DNA from: Agroathelia rolfsii
Lineage: Eukaryota; Basidiomycota; Agaricomycetes; Amylocorticiales; Amylocorticiaceae
NCBI GenBank assembly: GCA_018343915.1
Contig: JABRWF010000003.1
Span: 496,001-560,000, forward strand
Length of the DNA stretch: 64,000 nt
Direction of reading: 5' to 3'
Shown here: one piece after another, positions 1-10,135 of the stretch
How positions within the stretch are numbered: position 1 is the first letter of the stretch
How the letters are laid out: every line of letters starts with the position of its first letter
The notes under the pieces: model-generated
The model's input: only the letters and a program-made list of their open reading frames with translations
Database searches by the model: none
What the model was told of the DNA's origin: nothing
Program-made: the position numbers and the translations under genes

Positions 1-1542
1 ATTGAGTACTTTGCACGGGATAAAATAGGCGCCATCAAGTATCGGGATATCGTTATACAGGTTCACATCTACCACTCAGCGAAACTTACATGACTCTTAT
101 GCTTAGTTACACTACTGTACCGTAGTTCATTGGTGCTAACACTAGCCTCTCGTCGTTGAACCTGAGCGGTATGATATCCTCCTTGATTTCTACTATTTCC
201 ACTCATTAACTGTTTTAGGAGTCGGAGACCCATTCTTCGTCGCTGATATAGACCACAAGATTACATTTACCTCATCAGTCAAGCCTCAGACCTTGCAGCC
301 CGTCTGGAACGAGATATGGAGGATAAAAAACGTACCCTCTCATGCCTCGCTACATGTTAAGGTCATGAACAAGGATGAGAGCCCTCTTACTGGCTTTATC
401 GGACAGTTTGAGACGTCCATCAATCCGGGCGCTAAAGGAGTCGAAATAGAAAGCCCTTTGTTGAAGCATGATAGGGGAACATTTTGGCTGAAGGTCTGCG
501 TCTCACTAAGCTAAAGCTCCTGCTATAATTGTTGAATTGGTAGTCCAGATTGACTCGGCGCCTTCCGAATCGTCTGAGCCTCAGGCACACTCATTCCTTT
601 TTGATGGACCCATTCGCTACTCCCGCCACAGCTCTCCCACTGTTGGCCTTCTTACCAATGTCAATGAATATCGTCTGTATTCGACATGGAAAATCTACCT
701 TAAGAGCGTTCCCGTTTTCCTTCCTGATGATAATGCCCAACACTGGAACGTCAACTACAAGGCTGCTCAAGAGATCTTCCAAGGACCCAGTTCGGTGGCA
801 GTACGATCTGGTATCCAAGCCGCACATCGTCTTCTGTATGCGAGAAGTACGGCCAATGCGTTCGGTACCCTGGAAAATAAACAGGATATAGTCCATCTTT
901 TGCACGGCGGGACTAAACCTGGTGCAAATGCTGGCCAATTTGATCGTCGGGTCAAGCCAGCCGTTTACACATATGTCATTTCCATGCATGATAATTCCTT
1001 CCGATTCTCGGAGACAGGAGCGGCTTTCTTTGTAGACTTTGCGTCCAAGGTATTTACCGCGATCATTATCAAAGACGCTTTATGTCTATACTTATCGTTT
1101 CTTCTAGCATGCCTTGCACAGCAATTGTGCTGAATGCGTTCGTTACAGTGGCGAGTTCCACCCACGACCTAAGGGCGGCTGGGAGTCATTCAGCGAAGAC
1201 AAATCTGATGAAGAGGTCGAATGGGAACTTGTCATCGACAACAACTCGGGCACCTATGCTCCCGACAAGGCGCTACTTCCCCAGCTCAAGAGTCTTCTGG
1301 AATACAACTTCCCTGGATTCGGCGTATATGCCCTTGATCGTGAAGACCCCGAGTTGCAAAAGAGCCGTGACGCCTGTCGCAAGTATGCCACGGAACGCCG
1401 ACAGATTTCCGTCAAGGAGCTTCAGCCGACGAAGCAAGATGATGCCGAATCCTTGTTCTCAATGAGTAAGCGCGTAAACGATCAGCATCTGGATACCACT
1501 AGATCAGGACACAGCAGAATATCGCAGGAGATGCAGATGTAA
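1..1542 (+). CDS. C2-domain protein, 5' partial, multi-exon
   Basis: This is the 3' part of a gene whose start lies before the window or in an unresolved 5' exon. Exons I can join are a short one ending at 168, then 219-493, 549-1049 and 1108-1542 (TAA), with introns of 50-58 bp in matching phase. The second exon has C2-like features: a GDPFFVADID strand, then PVWNE, then a conserved LKHDRGTFWLKI block. The rest has no named domain I can assign, but it is long and well conserved in style (SFLFDGPIRYSRH, SGIQAAHRLLYARSTANAFG, SETGAAFFVDFASK, YNFPGFGVYALDRED). C2 domains usually bind phospholipids, often with calcium, so a membrane-associated role is an inference. It is convergent with the F-box gene that follows. 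No break was seen in the visible exons. Confidence 0.85.
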
Positions 1543-1883
1543 AGGAAGAAAGGAGAGCAAATTTTCTATTTTAGTTATGGTTATTTAGGATTAAGGCGAG
1601 TTTTCTTAACTTAGTTTACTTTATGTATATGATTTGTATTATACATTTTTTGGATCACTCAAATATCTTTTGGTAATCTGTGAATTCATACCGTACACTT
1701 TAAATTTGCAGTGTTTGTCATTTGAACAGATTTATTTACAGGTCGAAAGTAATACCGGGTAAAACAAGCAGATATCGAAAGGTATGAAGGTAGTAAATGT
1801 GAATATATGATAATTGTAGTTGCATTTGATAGGAAACATAGTATACCAGTACATCATAACCATCCAAGTATGACATATCCCTT
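1543..1883. other. Convergent 3' intergenic stretch
   Basis: AT-rich spacer between the 3' ends of the C2 gene (+) and the F-box gene (-). It probably holds both 3' UTRs; no further gene is visible. Confidence 0.6.
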
Positions 1884-3431
1884 TCACATTGGCATATCAA
1901 AGTGGATGAGGTTACGTCTAAGCCATTCAACATTTTCCACGTCCTTGATCGAATTCTTGAACCCATACAACCACAGCCTATCGACCCTTGAAACTACATG
2001 GTCAACTATAGGCTCCCTCCACTCCGTCGAGTATCCATACTGCCGTGAGGCCACAAAATCCTTGATGGCAGTCACCGTTATCCGGTCGTTGAAAGAGGGC
2101 TCTCCACCTCCGATCTCCAACCTGATTTCGAGCTCTTGCAACCTTGCACAAATCCATCGGTACGGGGGACGTCCGGCTTTTGCTGGCTTGGACAATTGCT
2201 CCATCGTGGAGGAGGTAAAGGATGGGCATGCGGAAACAGACAAAACGCATGGGTTTGATCCACGCAAAACTGGCATCAGGTCTTCGTCAGCGCCGATGTT
2301 CAACAACGACAAGTGCTGTGTGAATGGCATAGAACGCGGGTCAATGCTTGTGACGGGACAGTTCTTGATCACCAAAGTTTCTAGCGTGCGTGAAGTATAA
2401 CCTCTCGCAAAGAAACGCAGGAGTATTGGAGCAGCATGTTGTTGGAGATCCTCGAGATGTATATATTTGAGGCCTTGCGGAAGCCCATGTCGATATCCAC
2501 CATCATTGCGGGATGCGTATAATTGTCGTATTTCATCTTCATCAAAGCGAACACCTTTGAATGATATAGTCGACAGACGGGATATCACTCTGAGCGCGCG
2601 AAAAGTATCATCAACAGGAAGGACTGCTTGGCTGTCTAAGTCTGAACTATCAAGACCAATGACAGTTAAATTCTTGAACCCACTGGGGGTATGAGTGATC
2701 CAGTGCTGTTTCAAGTACTGATTGAAGAGAAGAGCATCTAGTACCACCGTGTCGATGTTTGGGAGGAACATCTTGCCCTTGAGGCTCGAAAATTGCTGAT
2801 GAACCACTCCGATAGCTATCCTACTGATATCAATAGAATGCGATTGTATTTCAAAATGCTTTAGCGCCGCGCCCCAACAGTTAAGGTGTTTGTTCACGGA
2901 AAGAAGAGAGGATCGATACATAGTTCTAACCTGCAAGGTAATGCAACGGTTGACGTGGTCCACCAGAACTGAGAGAAAAGCGTCTAAGCGATAGTGCTCT
3001 AGATCATCCTGTGATTTAAACCCATCTCGCCGCGATATGAGGACATCTATCTGGCTCCCCTTTGATGCCTCAAGCTCCCTTCTCAACTGCAACACGGAAG
3101 ATGCCTGAGGTCCGATATCGATAGCGATGCGCGTCCAAAACCAAGGAAAGCGCAAACAAATTTCGTTCCACCGAGAGCAGACACGGGAGATGCAATAAGG
3201 AAACCTGGACATGTCTATTGTCTGCTTAAGTCGTTCAGGTTCGACAACCCGTTTCATAGGAGCTCGAATGTTGATTTGGTCGAATGTGTCTGCAAAACTG
3301 TCGTCTATATCATAATCATATAGCTCAAAGACTTCATCGAAGATGATTTCAAGCACTTCTGTAGGCAGTAAATTAACAACACCAGGGGATATTGGGAGCA
3401 CAATGTCATCATGAGATAGAGACACTGGCAT
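1884..3431 (-). CDS. F-box/LRR-like protein, intact copy
   Basis: This is a single-exon 515-residue reading frame. An F-box-like segment lies near residues 19-100 (LLPTEVLEIIFDEVF, then CISRVCSRWNEICLRFPWFW, with a short acidic insertion between them). The rest is an irregular leucine-rich region, with blocks such as FKNLTVIGLDSSDLD and SVSACPSFTSSTMEQLS that recur in the two neighbouring copies. F-box proteins are usually substrate receptors of SCF ubiquitin ligases, with the C-terminal repeats choosing the target; that role is inferred from the family. Agaricomycetes carry large expanded sets of such genes. Start at 3431 is the first ATG of the frame and leaves 18 residues before the F-box. 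It is the intact member of a cluster of three. Confidence 0.88.
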   Translation of the reverse strand: MPVSLSHDDIVLPISPGVVNLLPTEVLEIIFDEVFELYDYDIDDSFADTFDQINIRAPMKRVVEPERLKQTIDMSRFPYCISRVCSRWNEICLRFPWFWTRIAIDIGPQASSVLQLRRELEASKGSQIDVLISRRDGFKSQDDLEHYRLDAFLSVLVDHVNRCITLQVRTMYRSSLLSVNKHLNCWGAALKHFEIQSHSIDISRIAIGVVHQQFSSLKGKMFLPNIDTVVLDALLFNQYLKQHWITHTPSGFKNLTVIGLDSSDLDSQAVLPVDDTFRALRVISRLSTISFKGVRFDEDEIRQLYASRNDGGYRHGLPQGLKYIHLEDLQQHAAPILLRFFARGYTSRTLETLVIKNCPVTSIDPRSMPFTQHLSLLNIGADEDLMPVLRGSNPCVLSVSACPSFTSSTMEQLSKPAKAGRPPYRWICARLQELEIRLEIGGGEPSFNDRITVTAIKDFVASRQYGYSTEWREPIVDHVVSRVDRLWLYGFKNSIKDVENVEWLRRNLIHFDMPM

Positions 3432-3556
3432 TCTTGTGTAGAAGTGTTGGACTTAGAGGTGTGGTTGCCGTGGACATGACTGGTCATGTTCATAATATCG
3501 GCCCGGGCATTACTTTATAGGGTCATAGGCCCGGGCTTAGTGGAGTACGTATTACA

Positions 3557-3808
3557 GATCATTCTCAGTAAAAAGCAAAGTCATCGAATAGTCAAAGTTT
3601 TGTAAAAAAAAAAAAAAAAACGACATCAATGACTATTTGATGACTATTCACTGACTATTTTCTGACATCGCTTATCATGAAACATCGGATAACCCACAAG
3701 CGCAGTCATACATCAGTCAAAGAATAGTCAGTAAATAGTCATCGGTGTCGTTTTTTTTTTACAAAACTTTGACTATTCGATGACTTTGCTTTTTTACTGA
3801 GGATCATT
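3557..3808. mobile_element. MITE-like inverted-repeat element with 7-bp target duplication
   Basis: The element spans 3564-3801 (238 bp) and is flanked by the direct repeat GATCATT (3557-3563 and 3802-3808). Its ends are long imperfect inverted repeats of about 100 bp. The left arm begins CTCAGTAAAAAGCAAAGTC and carries an A-run; the right arm is its reverse complement with a shorter A-run and a few substitutions. The TGACTAT words inside are repeated many times. There is no coding capacity. Long terminal inverted repeats, a target duplication and small size fit a non-autonomous DNA transposon (MITE), though the superfamily is not clear to me. It lies between the intact F-box gene and the decayed F-box fragment. 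Confidence 0.82.
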
Positions 3809-3960
3809 TACTTGCGCCTGCCAAGGCCACTGCTGATACGCAATCACACGATTATACTCTTCCCAGGTCTAACTGTAGCATGATAAAATCATTAAGATGG
3901 AGTAATGCTTATTGACTATATGATAATCAAACTATTCTACTACACAATAGGTCACGGGTG

Positions 3961-4703
3961 TTATGCCGGAGCGTCGAAATAAAATCTCATTACTTTCATC
4001 CTAAGCCAAATAACACGTTCATTGGCAGGGCCAGTATTCTCAAACCCATATAGTAAGCTCACAGATTTGATCCTCATACAAGGCGCCAGAGAGCTGCTTC
4101 TTGCATGTCTGGCAATTTCTTCAAGTCTCCTAACCGCGACCAATGATAAGCAATAGGATATTTTGTACACTAATATCCATTTCCTTCATGTCCAAGCATA
4201 TCTAAGTGTCTAGTGGGCCTTCAGACATCTTGTTTATCGTATGGGTAGTTAAAGATGGGCATTCGCTAACAGACAGCAACACAGGCTCTGATCCACGCAA
4301 AATCGGGATTAATAGGTCTTCGTTAACACATATATATGACAGATCAAGGCTGTACACCTGTGGAATAAAATCTGGTTGGACATCTGATACGGGAGAATAT
4401 GTTATCTTAAAACGTTCCAGAAACCCTTGAGAGCTAAAAGGGCGCAGGAGGATGGAAGTGGCCCATGGTTGGAGATTTTGAAACTCCAGATCCAAGAGAA
4501 TCAGCGGACATTTGAAATGTCTAGGAGATGTGCGCAAATGCTGCAACTCTTCCTTGTTAAAGCGAAACCGATCGAATGATACACACATCAGCCTATGTGA
4601 TTTGTAGAGCATGTGGGCGGTGTTGGGAACGGGAAACTCTAGCCCACTTTCTACGTCCAACTCAGAAAAGCCCATGACAGTTAAATGTCTGAATTCGCAC
4701 ATA
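3961..4703 (-). pseudogene. F-box/LRR-like paralog, decayed C-terminal fragment
   Basis: Reading on the minus strand from about 4703, the translation matches the leucine-rich half of the next gene upstream (FRHLTVMGFSELD versus FRHLTIVGFSESD; SVSECPSLTTHTI versus SVSECPSFTTDTI). The F-box and N-terminal half are missing. The frame is closed by a TAG at 4202-4204 where the paralog has the Trp codon of DTWICP. Further stops follow, and the C-terminal homology (SLLYGFENT) resumes in another frame near 4060, so at least one frameshift is also present. It is a truncated, multiply broken copy, probably from tandem duplication. Confidence 0.85.
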
Positions 4704-4812
4704 CAATGTCGACATAATGTCAGAAAGCTTCTGTGAATTGCATATATTGACTTGATAATAACGCAATGAAAGTATTCAACTGGCACGATACTAGTAGTTA
4801 ATGAATATTGTA

Positions 4813-6231
4813 CTAGTATTCTGATGAAATAGAAAAACGCTTTACATTCCAATTGAGCCAATTTAAGTCTTCATCATTAGATTCGGTATTCCTGGATCCA
4901 TATAAGCCCAGAGATTCGATATTTGTATGGCTCCCAACCCCTTTGAGTCTGGTTGATACTAGTCCCCTAAATGATAAGTAATTATTTAGGTCACAGTTCT
5001 CGGCACTGATAATCAGTTTCCTCATTTTTGGACATATCCAAGTATCTGGAGGACCTTGAAACATTTCTTTTATGGTGTCAGTGGTGAAGGATGGACACTC
5101 TGAGACGGAAAATATGATAGGATTTAATCCACGCAAAACCGGGGTTAGGTTCTCGTCATCATCTATGCATGACAACTCAACGCTATACGCCGAAGGCATA
5201 AAATGCGAGCGGACGTCAGACACAGGACAATTTGTTATTACCAAGTGTTCCAAGTGTCCCCGACCGCCGAGGAGGTGCATGAGAATGGAAGCGGCGAGTG
5301 ACTGAAGATCCTTGAGTTTCATGTCCAAGAGAACCAGTGGACACTCAAATATTTCACCGGACATGTACAAATATCGCAACTCTTCTTGGTTGAAGCGAAG
5401 CCCTTCTAACAATATGGATGCGAGCGCCGGTATCCTGTAGAGTGTACGAACAGTGTCAAGTACAGGAAACTCCAGGCCACTTTCCGAATCAGATTCAGAA
5501 AAGCCAACAATAGTCAAATGTCTGAATTTGACCTGCACAGTGGGGGTTATACTATGTTTGATCATGTAGTGCAGGAAAAGGAAGCTGTCTAGCTCGACCG
5601 TTTCGATCTGAGGAGTATATAAAAGGCCACTAGGATCCGAGTTATGTTGAAAGACAGTCTTGTCGTCTGCGTCAGTTGAATATGAGTGGATTTCAACCGC
5701 CTGCAGTATAGTGGCGGTTCCAGAGAGATGCCTCTGAATGGAAGAGAGAGATGAACGATGAAAGGTTTTAATGTTCAAAACGATGCAGCGATTGATATGT
5801 TGGGCGAGCACTTTGATAAATGCACCCATTTGATGATGCTCGAGAGCATCTCCTGACTCTATATTGAATCCGTCACGTCGCAATATGCAGACTTCTATCT
5901 GCATATCCTTGGATGCCTCAAGCTCTCGTGCTACCTGCAAGGCAGAAACAGCCTGGGACCCAACGTCGATAATAACACATCTCCAGAACTTTGGAATGCG
6001 CAAGCAAATGTCATTCCATCTGGAGCAGACGAGGGAGATGCATTATGGGAAGATGGATAGATCTTTTGTCTGCTCGAAATTCGATTTGAACCAGTTTGTA
6101 GGGAAATTCATGTCGAAGTCTACAGAAAGTGTAGAGAAATCATCTTCATCGTCTTCAAGCGGCCCGAACCCAACGAGGTCAAAGAGAGAGCGGAAGATTC
6201 GCTCAAGAACTTCCGTGGGCAGCAAAATCAT
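4813..6231 (-). pseudogene. F-box/LRR-like paralog interrupted by one nonsense codon
   Basis: A 473-codon frame starts at 6231 (MILLPTEVLERIF, F-box) and ends at 4813. It is open except for one TAA at codon 63 (6043-6045). The intact neighbour reads FPYCISRVCSRWNEICLRFP across this point; here the translation is FP, stop, CISLVCSRWNDICLRIP in the same frame, so the Tyr codon has become TAA. The downstream 410 codons are open and keep the full leucine-rich region. Only a 62-residue F-box piece, or a product re-started at Met 6003 without the first half of the F-box, could be made. It may be a very young pseudogene, an allele, or a base-call error; no intron that would remove the stop is evident. 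Confidence 0.85.
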
Positions 6232-6907
6232 GCTATACGGAGGTCGTCATATACAGAGCTGCAGCAGCAAAGAAGGGCTGTGAATAACGGCGGGCATTGC
6301 CGGTATTACTGAACTGCCGGGAAGTGGATACGCACGCGCAACTCAGCAGTACAGGTATCTTGGGCTACTATTGATTCGGACCTTGTATTCAAGTTAAGAG
6401 CCTGAGAGCACTAAAGGAGTCGGATTTGAAAGTTGGTGGTCACCAACATGGAGCCATAAGCCATCCCTCTTCGACGCCACCAGCGCCACTGCACGAAAAC
6501 CACGCCGATCTTGTACTAGTACTGGTACTTTAGACACATGATCGGCAAATCTGAAGACTGGTATGAGAAAATGGAAACTATTATCAGAAAAAATCATTAT
6601 ATTTTTGAATATGCTGGCCTGGGGACTCAAGTGATACCGTTTTGATTCCCGCATAGCACCGCAATCTGAGTCCTGGTAACAAATACTTGGTATATGCAAT
6701 ATATTCTATTTGAATAGCGACCGAGCGCAGTTAATAAATAAATATCCGTACCATGACGGAGTAAATGAAACTACATGTACAGCTACAACATTCATGTGCC
6801 ACCAGCACTCTAATTAATGTACTCTTGAGCGAACAAGTGAAACATCCAGCCGAAAGGCCCATAATTGAGACAAAATAAATTAGACGGATACGATGCCTAG
6901 TAGAGCA
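6232..6907. other. Intergenic, no supported gene
   Basis: Spacer between the broken F-box gene (divergent side) and the 3' end of the RlpA-like gene. One unremarkable minus-strand open frame at 6394-6699 has no recognisable features and is not called. Confidence 0.5.
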
Positions 6908-7560
6908 TTACACGAAGCTCCATTTGACACCGTAGAGCCGTCCAACGGACTGCGCAGCGAACTTCTCAAACAATGCGGGAGACATATCGAGGTCATCTTC
7001 CCCAGCACAACCCATGCATTTGTCCGTGATCTTGGCTTTGGCGTTCACTCCGCCATCTAAAAATTGTTAGAAAACAAATATGTAAAATGTGATGGGTCTC
7101 CGCGACTTACAAGTTATGCTAATTTCTTTGTTGCAGATGGGGTTACTGTTAATTTATGTTGAATATAAATCCAGTAAGACAATCACAAAAAAGAAATGAC
7201 CAACTCGTTTGGATTGGCTGTGGCTCCCCTGATACGAAATAAGACTCAGGAAGTCTAGAAGTCATACTTACATATAAGATACAACTTACGGGTATGAATC
7301 GTAAAATAGATGGGAAACGGCAACGATCAAATCCGAATCGGTGTTTGTTTCTCCGCAGGCACCTAGGCCAGTGTAGTACCAAGTGCCTGATCCATGAATG
7401 TTAACAAGGCAAATTCAGACGTCTAACGAAGAACCTCAGGCTTACCATCTCCAGAGTAAGTCGTCCTCTTAGCAAGAGCAGAAGTCTCAGTACTCTGGAT
7501 GGGTGCGCCGTATACAAAGGTGCTCGCAAGAAGGATAGGCACAAAAAGACGAGAAAACAT
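6908..7560 (-). CDS. Secreted RlpA-like double-psi beta-barrel protein
   Basis: Five exons (7446-7560, 7290-7386, a 24-nt exon, a 35-nt exon, 6908-7056) join in phase to 139 codons plus stop. Residues 1-19 form a signal peptide (MFSRLFVPILLASTFVYGA), followed by a Kex2-like KR at about residue 32-33. The mature part is a single double-psi beta-barrel domain: GTWYYTGLGACG, then DSDLIVAVSHLFYDS, NPICNKEI, ITDKCMGCAGEDDLDMSP and a terminal GRLYGVKWSF. This is the fungal RlpA-like/barwin-like small-protein family, sometimes labelled B2-aldehyde-forming enzyme. The paired cysteines should form disulphides. Activity in fungi is not established; cell-wall or effector roles are inference. The paralog at 53088 has the same internal exon sizes. 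A TATATATTT sequence lies about 20 bp before the start. Confidence 0.9.
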
Positions 7561-10135
7561 AATGAATGTGTAGAAAATATATAAGGAAAGACAATTATAT
7601 AATCAGCTGTTTAAAGCTTGAAGGGAAAGAGAGGGGTAGGGGCGTTCTGAGGATTCCATGGTTCCAGCATCTCCTTTTTATAGAATCTCGAATCCAACGT
7701 GCTGTGGCAGCGTAAAGGCGTATGGGAACTCGGAAAGCTCGTGTTTCTAGGAAGCCCTGAGATTTGTTGCGCAGCCAAACAAGTCAGCTTGAAATCCACG
7801 TGTGAAGAATCTCGCTTGACACAAAGCTGCGAGGTGTGATCTCATAAATTCAATGCGGTACCGAGAATATAGCGCTATAATCATATGATGGTAGACTTTG
7901 CTTTCGAAATGAAGCCGCTTACATGACAACATAGGATATTACACGGCAACATGGCAAACATGAAAAGTACTTGCAAAATGGCACGACTAGTGGCAGTACG
8001 AGATGTTTAACCCAATAAATGGCTATTAGGCCAAGATTTGTCGAGCAATAATTATCTATGGATGTTTCCAGACACAGAAGTCTCTTGTAGCTAATCTCTA
8101 GGCGGGAGGCAGCCTTGAACGCTAGATCATGTGGAGGCATCCCGATCCTCGGGTATAGGAGCTGTCTCCAGTTCATTTACGAACCGCAAGCAGCATGGCA
8201 TGTCCAAATTATCATCGCAATTACCAAGAAGCATTGAAATTCAATTTATTCAGTGCCCATTCTGCTCAGCTCAGGCTCAGAAGATCACGAAAGGAAACCC
8301 ATCTCCGAGCCAGTTAAAGAAAATCTTAATGACGAGGATACTTGTATGATAGAGTCAGCCTAGTGCTTTTTCGATTCTGGGCCTTTCATAAATCCCGGTT
8401 CGGTTGCTAGCAACTAAGAAAACATCGGTGTAATGTCAGTCCACAAAGTGACAACATGATGAGGAATCGGGATCATGCTTCCGTAGCAGCCGTAACTTAT
8501 GTAAGCAAACTCTAGGCTTCAAACAAGAGCCGACACTGGCGACACCCAGCTATAAACAGTGAGAAAGCTGTGCGATACCTCATGCAAGGACTCAAGGTAC
8601 TTACGCTGACTTCATTGTAAAGCGGGCGCCTGAAGACCGAGATGTAGTCAAGCGTTTAAGCTGGATCCATGTGATAGTGCGGAATCATCAATCATCTTTT
8701 TGAGTCGTGATCATGCTATACAAACCCATTGGTTAACTAGGCGCTCGGGCTTTGATGCATCATAAAGAAATGCCCTTGTCTAATAATCTGAGAACGAAGC
8801 GCCACAATCCAAATATTAAAATTATCCAAACTGAGCTCAAATACAAATTGATACCAGCCTTGAACTTAATTGGTGCAGTATCCGGGGCCGTTAAGGACAA
8901 AATTACGATTTGTCTGCAATATACATACCATCTTAAGGTACGATCTCATTGTTGGCTAACCGTCTAATGCTCCGGCCTTGGCTTAGCTCAAGGCTGTTGG
9001 TTTTGGCCTAAAAGCCACAATTTCGGACGAGTTAGTTCGGCCAAATTTTGCTTGGCTAAAATTAGATTTGACATTCAATTGGACTATAAGCCAAGTTGGT
9101 GTTTCCATTGTACCTAAATGAAAATATATATCTATTCCTATATATTGTGCAGTGTGAATATGTAGGAATATATATGTATGTATATATTTCCATATATTGT
9201 CTAGTGTGTATATAGAAATATATAGCGTATATTCTTGTATACATTGGCAACATCATGTCTAACTTTGGACAACGATAGTGCAGTATTGGCGTTACCAGTT
9301 GTGACGGCTGGTCACGGGATCAAACGAGAAATGACAGGCACAAAGCAAAATTGAATGAACTGCTTTATCTACACACACATCGACTGCCTTACATACGTTT
9401 TCTGAGTAATCCCATCCCCTTCTAATCCATTCCGCCAGGGGCAGCCCAGAGCCCGACGAACGCGAAAGAAAAGATAAAACAAAATACCGCTCGATCGATA
9501 GGAGACTGGCCCACACGACTGTAAGTGACGCGCCATCACACCAGTTCCCGCTTGTGCAACGGTTCCACCATCATAACGCGGCACGTTATTAGGTGCCAAA
9601 GACCTGACTAGAGTTTTTTCTCGACATTGTTGATAGGATTGCATGAAGAGCCTGGATTGTGATACAAAATGTAAGCTTAGATATTGATTCCAATGGCAGC
9701 AGTGTTACTGGCCAACTTAGGGTAAATACTCTACATTGAATCAGAAGAGTATCCAAGAACATAGAAGTATTGCTTCATCAAACACTGTAGCCAGCTAATC
9801 TGAATGGCAGCAAAGTGGTGCAGCTTCCCAACGTCGTAATGGCACAACCTAAGCGCTACTGAATTTATACATCTTCATCGAAGCTTCCTCTTCACTCTCT
9901 CAAGGGGACCTTATGCATTTTTGCCACCCCGTTAACTTCTTGCTATTTTGCGATAACAACAAAACGATATTCAATATCCTATAGATACATACATCTTGAT
10001 ACTTCCAAAGGCCTAAGAGAATTCATTTGCATATATACATGGAAACAAAATACAAATATATATATAATAAAGAAATAAAAATGAATACTGGAGCTATCGC
10101 CGGAAAACTGGATACTAAAATTAGTCACACAATAA
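7561..10135. other. 2.6 kb intergenic stretch, no supported gene
   Basis: No coding region with recognisable features was found on either strand. The only structure I see is an AT-rich repeat pair near 9120-9235 (listed separately) and some GGCC/TTGGC-rich words near 8970-9060. The longest open frames are short and unremarkable. Confidence 0.55.
9120..9235. repeat. AT-rich tandem pair of palindromic units
   Basis: Two diverged direct units of about 50 bp lie in tandem. Each has a TTCC(T)ATATATTGT core, a GTGTGAATATG/GTGTGTATATAG centre and a reversed (G)AATATATA end, so each unit is itself roughly palindromic. It could form a cruciform. It is probably a satellite-like or MITE-derived remnant. 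Confidence 0.6.
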
